Assembly: GCF_900496995.4 (NCBI RefSeq)
Contig: NC_044029.1
Coordinates: 3,844,001 to 3,908,000 of the forward strand
Length of the DNA: 64,000 nucleotides
Direction: 5' to 3'
Source: Aquila chrysaetos chrysaetos
Lineage: Eukaryota > Chordata > Aves > Accipitriformes > Accipitridae
Part shown: positions 48,701 through 60,700 of the stretch, one piece after another
Position numbering within the stretch: the stretch's first letter is position 1
Layout: each line of letters opens with the position of its first letter
The notes under the pieces: model-generated
Seen by the model: the letters and a program-made list of their open reading frames with translations, nothing else
What the model was told of the DNA's origin: nothing
Databases searched by the model: none
Position numbers and translations under genes: made by a program

Positions 48701-51700
48701 ATTTAGACAAGCTCCAGGATAAAAGGACTTACTGAAGCAGAGTCTCCTTGACAAGATTTTAGTAAATTAGTAACTTATTTGGGTGTTCATCTATTCAGAA
48801 TACTGCTAATAAATCACTTGGAGACCTCGGCTATTGTTGCTGTTTGCTATTAATAGGAGAGGCATATTTGCAGCTTGAATATATTCCAGCAACAAATTCT
48901 AACGTGCTTTTAACTTTCGAAACATCACATACCACTGTTTTACTGTGGGGTGTGTGTGGCTTACTGAGCATTTCATTGATCTCATGGGCCTTCTGTAGCA
49001 GAAAAACCTTCAAATGTTTTGCCTTGCACTGTTACTGCATGCAGCCTGCCTCTGGTCCTTAAGGATTTGGACACCAGTCCTACTGGTTCTACCTGAAATT
49101 AGCTGTGTAGAGGAGAAGGAAATTGTGTCCTGCTACTCACAAGTTTGGCCCTGATAGACAGTGAGGAATTGTAACACTCGCTGACCCAAACAGGAGTTAA
49201 AGATGCTCTGTGATTTTTATTTTGGAGCCCTAATTTTGGGTTGTGGAAACACTGTGTTGCAGCCTAGAAGCTTTTGCCCATTTTTTTGCCTTTTAGGCCT
49301 GAGTAAGGTTGGGTTTTAAGCTTATCATTTCTGTCCTTAACTGAAGCTACATCTTCATTGCTTTGAGATCCTCCAAGGAACTCGTGGGTCACAGGAGTTC
49401 AGTCACTTGCAAGGCTTGGCAGTCCACAAAGAACCTGGGCAAATGTGCAAGAATAACCTCAAAACAGCCTGTGATGTCAGCCCATTAGAGGGCTGCAAAT
49501 GGCTTTTTTAATCGTCCTGTGCCACTGATGTCTGCACAGAGAGAAAGCAAAGGTCAAACTGATGAGAAGGAAAGAGGGATCCCGGCTGGTGTTCAGCAGT
49601 GCTCAGGACACGTGGGGACGTGGCTAGGGAAGTATGTTTTCAAGTCCCATCTCTACACTTTGTAGAAGTGCATTTTGTAGGAAAAAATCCCTCTTTAGTG
49701 GCATCTTCCTGATCATTCTGTCTTCGGGAAAATGCGAATTGTCGGGCTTTGTACAGAAATGCCAGGTGTAAAGGAGAGTCTGTTCAGCTAGGGGCCAGGG
49801 ATGATGGGGGTGATGGCCAGACCCAGCCCAGCTCTTTGCACTATATCAGTGAATTTAGCAAGACATGGGGACCGTTATTTCATAAGCACGAGAATAATGA
49901 TTTCTAGGGGAATAGTTAATGAGACGAAGTAAACGAAGTCAGGCCAGAGTCAATGAAATGACGTAGAGATCCCAGGCTGTGGCAGCTGGCCGTTCAGCGC
50001 GGGGTGGCCGAGGAGGGCTCGTGAGAGCCGAGCGGGATGCGTGCCCGCCGGCCAGCGCGGCACGGGGCTCACTTCTCGAGGTAGCGGCGACAGCAGCGGC
50101 ACACCAGCGAGACGCCGACTCCTCACCGGCTACCTTGCTGATGGCTGTGGCGAGGTGCATCTCTTGGCTTGGCCCCCGAGCTTTCCCTCCTGGCAGGGAA
50201 GCCCGTCTTCCCAAGCCCTGTGCAGGGCTTCCACTGGCTTTAACATAGTGGGGTCGTGGGGTGCTTCTCCCTTTAAATAATGGGGCAGCAAAAAGAGGAT
50301 TCAGGGAAAAAGGGGAAACCTGAGCTTAGTTTTTACCTGTGCCTGGGAGGACAGGAGACGAAGGCAGTTCTGGGCACATGTAGAGACGAACCTTCGGTCT
50401 CCAGGGAATTTTACCATGAAAGACACTTCCCTCTAGAGTTCGGTCACCACTGGGGCTGAGCGACACAACTGCTGTTTTCTGAGCACCGGCACCTGCTTTT
50501 GAAGTTTTCCATACGTGGAACACCAGGGATGATACCGCCAGATCTCTGGGCCAGGTTGTGCCAAATCCCTCCCGCTCTCCTGCGGGCCGTCGCGGAGGAG
50601 CGCCGTGTCCCTTTGCCGGACCTCCCGGGTGCTCAGCATCTCTGGAGGAGCAGGGCATGCGAGGAGCAAGACGCTTCTCCAACCTGCCCGGTGATCCTCC
50701 ACGTGGTTCCCCCTGTCGCAGTTAGCCCACAGGAAGGTCTCGTTGTCTCCTTCTCTTCCTGGCTTTCCCAGTGCTTTTGGCACTTGGAGGTTGGCCCTCG
50801 GCTTGGCCAGCTCTTGAAATGCAGCCGCCTCTGGGATGGAGCATAGCCAGTGTTTAACAGTGCGTATCGGCAGTCCCCCGTTTAGAACAGCAAGTTTCTA
50901 ACGACTGCGGATCAGGGCTTCTGGATCGGCCTCCAGTTATGGCTAAAACAAATTATTCCTCGGCGGGAGCTTGACCAGTCTGTGAAAGGGGATATATTGT
51001 AGGCTGCCAACAGCAGGAGGGAATGGGTCCCAGGGCTCCAGGAGACCCTTTCCAAACCTCTTATGTAGGAAGTGAAGAGCACTGTACCCATATGAAACAA
51101 GGAATTTGGGTAGGCAGAACTTAATTCTCTAAATTGGCATCTAGCCTTGTTAGTGGGACTATTGCTTCCCTTGAGAAAAGTGCCACGGGATTTTAGCGGT
51201 GCAGCCAGAGCCTCTCTTCAGGCACTGCACCCCACTGCTTCATTTCACAGTTCATTTTTGGCATGAAGGGAGGACTGGCTCACTTATTCAGCTTCCACTT
51301 TGCTGGCTGAAAAGTAGGGCTGCCATGTTTCTCTTTGGGATTCCTGGATACAACCGGTTACACGGGAAGTGTGTAACCTAAAGCAGTGAATTGACACATC
51401 TCAGAAGTTTTGGATCAAAAGCTCATGGGGTCTTAATCTGAGATTAATCGCCAGGCACAATGGGTGTAGGCATGAGGTATCCAGTCTACCAACGTTCAAA
51501 ATCCTACACAAACGGTGAAGTCCTCAAACTCTCCCTGGGCAACATTTCCAGGAAGAAAAGAAGTTAATGTCCAAAAACAGACTTACTGGACACATATGCC
51601 ATGACTCTATCACCAGTCTCTCTGCAGCATCCCTCATTGCTGTGGTTAAAAACTATGGCCATGGGTTAAAAGGAGGGTGCTGTTTCTCATGACCTTTTTG

Positions 51701-54700
51701 ACAGTGCATATTTGCCTATAATTCAGACAGGTGTTCTTTTTCCTAAAATTAAGTGTAGCTCATGGTAACTGGATGGTTTAAGCAGCCAGTTCTATAGACA
51801 CAAAGCCTTTTCATTATAGACAAGACCACTTGAGAAATATTCATGAAATCGGGTTACTCTTAGGCTGAAAGAAATCCTCTTGATCCTTAGTACTGTTGCA
51901 GTTACTGAAACGCTAACCTGCTGCCTCGCAGGCTTTTGCAGTGGTGTGTCGTGCTCAGAAGCTTTTAAAGGGGTTATTCTGCAGCTCTGGGGAGTGAGCC
52001 AGCTCTTTTTACAGCCCTGCCTACGAACAAGCGAGTCCAGTTCTCTGTCTGGCTCTTTGGAGGTAGCTCCGGGTTTTCTTGGTCTTCCATATGCACAACA
52101 GGTACTGCCGGCAGGCCAAGGCTGAGAACATAAATCTTTGTGGGGATAGGGAAAGGAGGGGAATTGCTGGAGGGAAGAGCATTTAAATACCATCTTTCTT
52201 GCTGATGGGTCAAAGGACTTCTTCATATCATCAGCTGAAATGCACTGGTTCATCTTCCTATGTGGGATAGTGCAGCCTTGGAAGCGGTGATTCTGAAGAT
52301 GAGAAAAAAACAATAATTATTTTCCTTGATAGTGCATAGCTGATGATATCATGCATCTGGAGGGGTTTGTGAGCCAAAAAACTGAGCATTTCTAGCTGTT
52401 TGATGAGTGAAAGTAGTGACTAGGCAAAATAAAGCCATTGTGGAATAAACTATCAATTCTTGGAGAAGCGCTGTTAACTGGAGGTGAAGAAATGCAAAAG
52501 TTTTGAGCTGTTGTGAGCTGGAGAGAGATTTTTCTGGTAAGCATATTACTTCTGCGATCATTGTCTGCATGAAGGCAGGCATGACCTAGCAGTTTTTCAT
52601 TTTCATCTAATGAAATTGTGTGGCAGGATGTTGAAGGGAAGCTGAGAAGATGGCTCTCGTCTGATTGATTATTGCCAGAGATGTCGAGGATCCTGGAGAA
52701 ATCCCGAGGCTCCTGCCTAGCTCTCCTTGTGCCTTTTCCAACTCCCCACCGTCCTGCTGCTGCGTGTGTGTAGGAGCTCTTCCCATGCAGCTTCTCCCTT
52801 TTGAGAATGGCAGAAGAATGCCTTGAGTTTCCCAAAAGATAAAAGTTGCCCTGGTATAAATTAATTTGCCAAGGCCCCTGCAAGGGCTGGGTTTTCCTCC
52901 TAAAGTCTTTGCAAGATTGCGTAACTTTTGGATGGTGAGACAAGGGGTTATTTGTCTTGGTTTATGTGCTGTAAAATATTGCAGAAGGGCTGTAGTCATG
53001 GGCCAAATGTCGTCCTTTGTCAAAATATACGAAGCAGCCATAACAGCTGCAGGAGTGCCATTTCTCCAGCGTCTCAAGGAACTCAGGGGCTGCTGGTGGT
53101 GGTACACAGTGGGTTTCTGTCACCATTGCTTGGGGATGTGGACAGAGCGCTTCACACTGTGGCCCAAAATACAAGCTCCACTGCTCACTGTGATCTCGGT
53201 GTCTCTGATGGTCACCCCTCTGCAGTGGCAAGCCAGGTTTCCCAATTTCTGTTGCTGTTTCATCTCACCCCGGGTGATGCTGAAGTGTGCACTGTGAATG
53301 TGCATGGTCAGAGCTCTCCGTGAGAAAAAGAGAGGCTCTTCTTCCCTGCAGTCCACTTGGCTGGACAGGCAGAAAACCAAAGAAGCCTATTAGAGGAGCT
53401 GGTGGGTGATACCTGCCCGGTTTAGGCCGATGAACTTCCCACACCATGTGAATTATTTACAGCATCTGCCAAAAAGTCTTTTTTTAGCCTAGGATCATTG
53501 CAATGAACATAGCACAGAGATGCGCATGGGTTCCTCTCTTAAAAGCTCTTTTGCTTGGTGGTGTAATACATCAAATAAGTCTGTTTTGTCAATAGAAGGT
53601 ACCAGCACTGGGGCTCTGGCAGCCTTCTTCACAGGGCGAGGAGTCCAGCAGGTTTGAATTTGTGAAGGAACAAGATTGTTTTCATAAAACTTTTATGAGC
53701 TTAATGCCTTTAAGATATATCTCCCAAATGTGGTTGAAGTTAGCCAGTGGTTTCAAAAGTTTTTGGGGTGGACTGGTAGACAGACGCATAGATACACATG
53801 CAGTGCAATGGCACAAGGCCTGTTTCAGTAGGGAACTCACCTAAAATAATATGGGAAGGCTTCACAAGTGAAACACTTCTCTGCAGACATAGTTCTCCTC
53901 TCCTTGAAGAGCCAAGGAGAGAGCCTGGCAGAAGACCACACTGATGCAGAAAATGCCTGGAAACTAAAATACTGACCGGGAAGGTAAATGCTAGCATGGG
54001 ATTGAGCTCTCAATACTGAAACTGGGAGACAAGAAAAACCTGTCTGCAGAGTATGTGTCTCTCTCAGAGGATGTATGTGGGCAGGGAATAAGTTGGTCGT
54101 TGTAGGCACTAGGTCTGACAGACAGGGCCCCACCAAACCAGGCAGCTCCTGTGCCTGAGGTTTCCCACTGTAAAAAGGGGTCCCCGAAGGCATCAGGGCA
54201 GGTAAGACTGTCACTGCCCCCCACAGGGACCAAATAAGATTTATTTCTGCGGCGTGAGTCTTGTCGCTTGGCACAGCAAACCTTGAAAGTCAAGCCATCC
54301 TCCCACGTACAATAAGACACTCACCTCAGTCTTTCTTGCACATGTTGTTGGGTGATAAGCTTAATTACTCTTTCGTGGGAAGGCACAGGGGGTGAGCACA
54401 GAGCAGTCGCAGCCCCAGGGTTCCTCTGCACCACGGAAGGGTGGCCGAGGCGGGGTGGGCGAAGGAGGTGGGAGGACACCCTCTTTGAACTGGGAGCACC
54501 TGGCTGGCTCTGGATTTCTGCAGCTAAATTAACATCCCACTCCATCTGCAAGTGAAAAACAGAAAAGCCTAATCAGGCTTTGGTGGTGATGATGAGTTTA
54601 TTGCTCCTAATGCAGTTTCTTGGGTGGAAGTTGAAAGCAGGCACCGTGGCAGGTTGACATTATAGATGGCCCCGGTGGGCACACACATGTTGCATCATTA

Positions 54701-57700
54701 TTATTATTTTTTCAATTACTCATTTCTACAAATCAGCCTTATTGCCCGCTGTGAGCCTTCCGTAATGTTTACCGAGAGAAACTATTACTTTTAACTTTTA
54801 CATCTATTAAGAAGGAAACCTTAATTGGCCCAGTAAAATTTCCCAGCTAAGCTTCTCTGAACAAGACCAGCCAAGGCTGAAAGCAGTTGCCATTTTTGGG
54901 TAGTCCTTGCGGGAGAGGGCCTGGACCGTTGGACAGGCTGGGCTGTCTGTGGAGGGGGGGACGGGGGGACAGGGCCCAGGGACGCGGTGACTGGGGGTGG
55001 CAGGGCTGTACTGGGCAGCACGGAGCATCCCAGCTTGCGCTGCCACGCAACAGCTGGCAACGAGCAACAGCTGGCTCCTGCGGGCACAAGCAGATGTGAG
55101 GCGATGCTGGGCACACAGCTGGAAATCCCGGAGCTGGGAGGTGGGAGACGAGGGGTCCCCTTCGCCTTAGCCCCAGCGCCAGGCAGGCAGCGCCTAAGCT
55201 CGGCTGCTTGCCAGGCTCCAGGGAAATTTTTCAGGAGGTAAAGGGATGAGGTCCTGGACTCGCTGGCAGAGCTCCATCACCGCCTTTACTGCCTACATTT
55301 TCCGAGCGTTGTCCAGGCACTAAATAAACCAGAGAGCTTCCAGTGACGTGGAGATTCAACAGGGCCCCATAATGCAGGCCAATTAGCCACATTTATTTAG
55401 CGCCTGCATACCAAGAGACACTGCAGACTCCTAATGCAAACCTTAACTTTTCTGTTAAACACTTACCTAGACATCACATGCCCTTTTGTAAGGTGGTGCA
55501 CGTCCCCCATTGCTTTTGCTGCCTTTCTATTTGGAGAAGACAGCAAACCTTACATTCTTTCTATTCTTATTATTTTTTTCTTGTGTTCCTGTAAAATACG
55601 TTGAAAGGAATAAAACCACCAGCAAAAATCAAATGAAGCAGTACTGAATTTATCAAATGCCCACGAGCCAAATAGGTGAATCACTAATACGGATAGGTCA
55701 TTATTATAGAGTGCTTATAGATGCATTTTCAGCGATCCAGGTCAGATGATACAGAGCAGTCTCGATCAATCTCTTTTGGAAAGAAACCACAGACCACTTC
55801 ACGCAGCGTTACCACCTTGGTTTTCATTTACAACCAAATAAAACTCTGGTGAGGTTTTTCATATTTGTTTACTGCTTTTATTTCTGCCATATTCCCGTTT
55901 GTTGGCTTGTTCCCATGTGTATACGCTTCTTGAGTCTCCCATCCACTTATTCCCTCTGTTTGTAATTTACTGGTGGTGTCATTTTGTGAACCATCTCCTG
56001 ATGCCTTCCAGGCCTGGGGGGAGAAACTCTGGCCACGGCCAGGCTCCCGGTTGGAGCGCGGCACCTCCAGCCAGGCGCAGGGACCCGGGGAAGGGGCACA
56101 CGCGTGGGTGCTGCGGGTCCCTGTGCGCGGCCTCTGCGGCTGTGCCTATTTCTGAAGGTCTGTGGGGGAGAAGCTTTTTGTGGATCACGCGTGTCTCTTC
56201 AATGTCCTGGGCGTTTGTGTCCTAAAGGGCCCCATTTTATCACTGTGGACACTTGTATTTTGACAAAGGTCCGGGCCCTTGCAGCTGCAGTGGTCCGAGA
56301 TGTGCCCGTGACTCATTGAGAAGGCTTTGCTGGTGGCAAATCTTTCATCGGTTTTGTTGACTTCCTCAGGCAACTTTGACTTCAGAGCCTATTTTGTTGC
56401 TCTCAGCATCATTCATTAGCATTTTCCTTCCCACTGTGGAGATATATATAAAGATGTCCTTTCATTGCCTCTTGTGTGTAAACATACTCGGGTACTTCTT
56501 GCAAAGGGACTTTTATGTATTTATAAATCGAGGTCATTGTGGTGCAAGGGGTTACTTGAGTGCACCATGTTCATGTCTGCTGCTTTATTTATATACAGGG
56601 CTACATTATTGCATCTGTGGAACGGCAAGTAGCTGAAGCCTCTTGTGCCACTAAGACAAAAAACCACGTGAAGTCATCCACAGAGCAAGAGTTGCTCATG
56701 ACAGGCCGTAAGGAAATTCAAATGCTGTGGAAATTTGTTAGAGGGTGTCTATGTAATGATGTGCCCAAACTGCAGACAACCGGAGCGGTCTGGCTGAAGA
56801 GCAGAATATTTTTACTCCATGGCATGCACAAGGCGATGCAGGGCAGCTTCTCCGCTCCCGCGCCCCTGGTTGTGGAGTGGGCTCCCTCCTGGGACCCCCG
56901 GGCATCCCACCAGGAGAGTCTGGTGAACCCAGCCCTCTTGAGGCATAGCAGTGGCATTCCTCACTCAGGGGTTGCAGTCTACAGTTCCTACTTGGCTGTG
57001 TAGAGCGAATTCTTCCCCACCAAAAAAAAAAAAAAATCCCTGTGCAACTTTTAAATCGCTCCTCTATTGATGTTGCTTCATGCAAAGATTGCATTTATAG
57101 GATGCAACAGCATAATTCCATGTGACGTGGAAGGACCATTACCCCAAATACTAGATATTTTGTTTTAAAGACAGAGGTTCTTGTTATTTGCCTCCTGGTT
57201 TGTGACATTTGCTGCTCAGGTATGAGATATTATTAGATACTTAGTTTTAAATGGAAGCTGAGATAAAGATTCAGTTCCTGGGACTGTGTTTAAGAAGAAT
57301 CCCAAATATCATAAGATTTATAGTGAGCTAGCAACACTGGGAATGAAGATATCTTTCCGGTAGGATATATTATGGCATGTCTAGCAAAGAAGTGCTGTGG
57401 GTTTTCAATTTATTACTTCCCACTTGTTCTACAAAATAGAAAATTTGGATTAGTGCATGCACTAAAGAGCTGCTGATGTAAAGATCCAAGCCTCCCACCC
57501 TTTGCTCTCATACGTGGTGCTGACTACTGGGAGAAGTCATACTGTCCGCCCAACGTTGTAATGCTGGGGTTTGACATATTGTCGGTAAGACACCTGCTTG
57601 CAAACAGACTTGAGTGGGAAAGCCGGAGGTCTGGTCACCACGGCGTGCTTTCTGGTGAGGCTTGCTGCAGGCGAACGGCCAGATTTCGGGGCCGTTGGTC

Positions 57701-60700
57701 CTTTACCAAAGGGGTGGATGCGTTCCCCTTCGTGTGGTGGAGTTTTCTACTGGCAGAGGCCTTGCTCTGTGAAAACAAACAGGAATGGCATCGTCCATCA
57801 AAAAGGATGTTCTCCCATACCTCATCTAGCTATTTATCTCCCTTGTGTAATCGCAACACAGCTCTCTGGCAGGACCCTCGGGCACGATTTCTTGCAGCGC
57901 GTTTGGGATAGGAAGAGTAATGGACTTGATGGCTCTGCAGGCAGCGACGTCTCCGGCGGGTGGGAGGGATCTGCCACCCCCGTCACGTCTGGCAGAAGGG
58001 CTGCCCCAACAGCTAAAAAGCTGACATGACGTGCCCGTGTCGGCCGAGACCACGGCCACGGTGGTGGAGATGCTGGGGAGAGTTTCCATCCCTGCGATTT
58101 GAGCCAGGCGTGCGTGTTTTTTATGCTGCTTTAGCAGGATAAACCCGGCGGGCTTCGGGGAGCTGTTGGGAAGAGAAAATGATGGCTGTGGATTGGGCAC
58201 GTCACCGTGAGCGTCCCAGGGTGACTGGGGAGCGCTGGTCCAACAGAGTCCACCAGAGGAGCCGGCGGTCCCCAGCCAGGCAGCGGGACTGAAGTCCTGC
58301 CCGGTGGCACCAGGGAGATGATGGGCTTGCAAAACCCCATCGTCAGATACACATGCGTGTTGGCAGCGCGTTCTTCTCAAATCCTGCCTACGTGCTTCCC
58401 CTGTGCCATTAAAACTAAACAATATTTTGGTTGAGGAGGCTTCTGACTGCAGTGGCCGGGGGCTAGCAGCAGAATTGTAGGTGTGAAAACGCGGTCAGGT
58501 TTGCTGTGCAAACCATGGTTCGCTCGTAGATGGGATGCTGCAGACCAGGGCCGGTCCTACCAGTGGGTCAGTTGCGCAGAAGAGTCCAAGGAGAGGTAAA
58601 AGCAGGAAAGCTGGCACCCATGCGTGTGTGTACGTGGGGCTGGGGTGCTAGGCAGCACAGGGGTGCAGACCCATAAGAGCTGTATGAGGGCAGTGATGTG
58701 CTGACTCCTGATGAGACGGGCTGGGATAAATCAGCGAGGTTAACGACTGAACAGGGAAATCCTGCTGGGAAACACATCCTTGACCTTATTACGCAGCCGC
58801 TGGGGGCTCCAGCTCAATCTGCTGGGGCACAGCGGAGAATTGCTATTTGTATGGTGTCCTACATGTTATAATGACGGGTTTGTATTTTATTAAAGCAGAG
58901 CTACTAGCTTCTGGGACAGAGGGCTGAGGGTGTTTACTGTCTTGGTGGTGCTGAGACCAGGCTCAGCGCAGATCTGAAGCCGGGGCCAGGGCTGCTGGGC
59001 ACAGCCGGAGCGGTACGGGACAGGCGGGGGCTGAGAGCCCGCAGCCCCTGGGAATTACAGAGAGGGCTCATGTTTAGCATCGCTGTTTTCAAGTAGCCAT
59101 AAAAAGAAATGTTTGTAACATTTCAGGGCCTGAGCGGGAATACTGGCTCCATTGAAATCAGCAGCATAACTCCCCCTGAATTCCACACAGGCAAGGTTTA
59201 GTTCTCTTGGCATGAAGGCTCTCAGGGTTTTTGATTTCCTTGCTGCGATTGTCTTTGCTAGAGCAACAAGCATCAGTCATGTGCATTAAGCAGGGATAGA
59301 TAAACAAGAAAAACTAAAAATTATGAGAAGAAAGTCTGCAGCTGCATCTAGCATAGATTGTTCTCATTTATGTATTTCCTTTGCTGCTCTCATCCAAATC
59401 AGGATGAACAAAGAATTCTCTGAGATGCGATTTATGTAATCGCAAGGAACCCAAAATGCTAGTTTTTATTGAAAATTCTCAGCCTGGCATTTTCCATCAT
59501 CACCACTAAAAGGAAATCAATGTCTCCAGTTTGGATGTTTCCCAGGGAATTTTGTTTCCATATCTGGAAGCATCTCGTGTTCACAAAGCCACTAACGAGT
59601 AAATGTGATCAGAATGGCATTGATTTAAATTTGGGTAAATAGCAAGCCTTGGGGAGATGTGCAAGGCCTGATAGTTGAGTTCGCTTGGGTTTCTGTTCAT
59701 ATCTGCCTGATATTTTTATTTTAGGAAAGCAGAAAAAGACTCTGTATGTTCCTGAAAGAGAGGGGAAAAAAAAAAAAACAAACCTTTTGAAATGTGTTAC
59801 TATTTATTAATATCCGTCATCAGACTCAACACTTCCGCGCAAGGGGCGTACCGCTCACCAGCCTTGCCCTCTGACCACCTCTCCCGGTTAACCTTCTCCC
59901 TTATCGATGTCTTTCCGGCAGAAGATGCTGGAATACCTTTGGGAGGGAGAATCTGCGGGATGGCGGCACGGTGGCACGGGGCCGCAGCCGCGACGTGCTT
60001 GCCGGTGTGCGGCACCCGGCACCAGCACGCCCGAGCCCCGCTGTCACCAGCGCACTGGTCGCAACCGTGCTTGGCAGGAACACGGGCCACGTAAAAGCCA
60101 TTCAGCTCCAAAACGAGCTCTAAATCTCCTTCTAGGCTGGGACAAAGCTTTCTCCGGCTGGATGCTGGCAGCTCTGGAGAAAAGCCAGGTCCTGGCCAGG
60201 AGCGGAGGCGGCAGCCGGCAGGCAAAGCCCGCAGGCAGGGAGCCGGCAGCAGCAGGGTCGTTATTTCCAGGATGCGTGAATCCTGGCGAAATCAAAGGGA
60301 AGCCTTCATCAGCTGAAGCGTGTCAGCCGCATCCTTCAGGAGGAGCGGATTTAGGGAGAAGGAGGCTGTGATCACCGTAAGCGGTGCTGGCAGGCTCGCA
60401 CACTGTCGCCAGGCACCCCGCAGCACGTCCTGGCAAGAAACGATGGTCGCCTTTTGCAAGAAATGATGGTCGCTCTTTGCAAGAAACGATGGTCGCCCTT
60501 CGCTGCCGCACACCTCCTTGCTGTCTGTAGGAGCCTGGCCAGCGTTTCGGGTGGCGTGGGTTGTTACCAGTGGGGCAGCAGGGTGGACTGAGGAGGTTTT
60601 AAGCCGCTGCTGGGAGCAGTGCATTGAGCCATTAGGCTGCGTCACGCCCTCAAACGCTCGGCGAGTGACTGATTAAATGTGGCTTAGAAATACCGTAGTT

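Noticed and set aside
52392-52943. 183-codon minus-strand open frame in NTN4 intron 2
   Set aside because: No domain is recognisable and the composition is ordinary; treated as chance.
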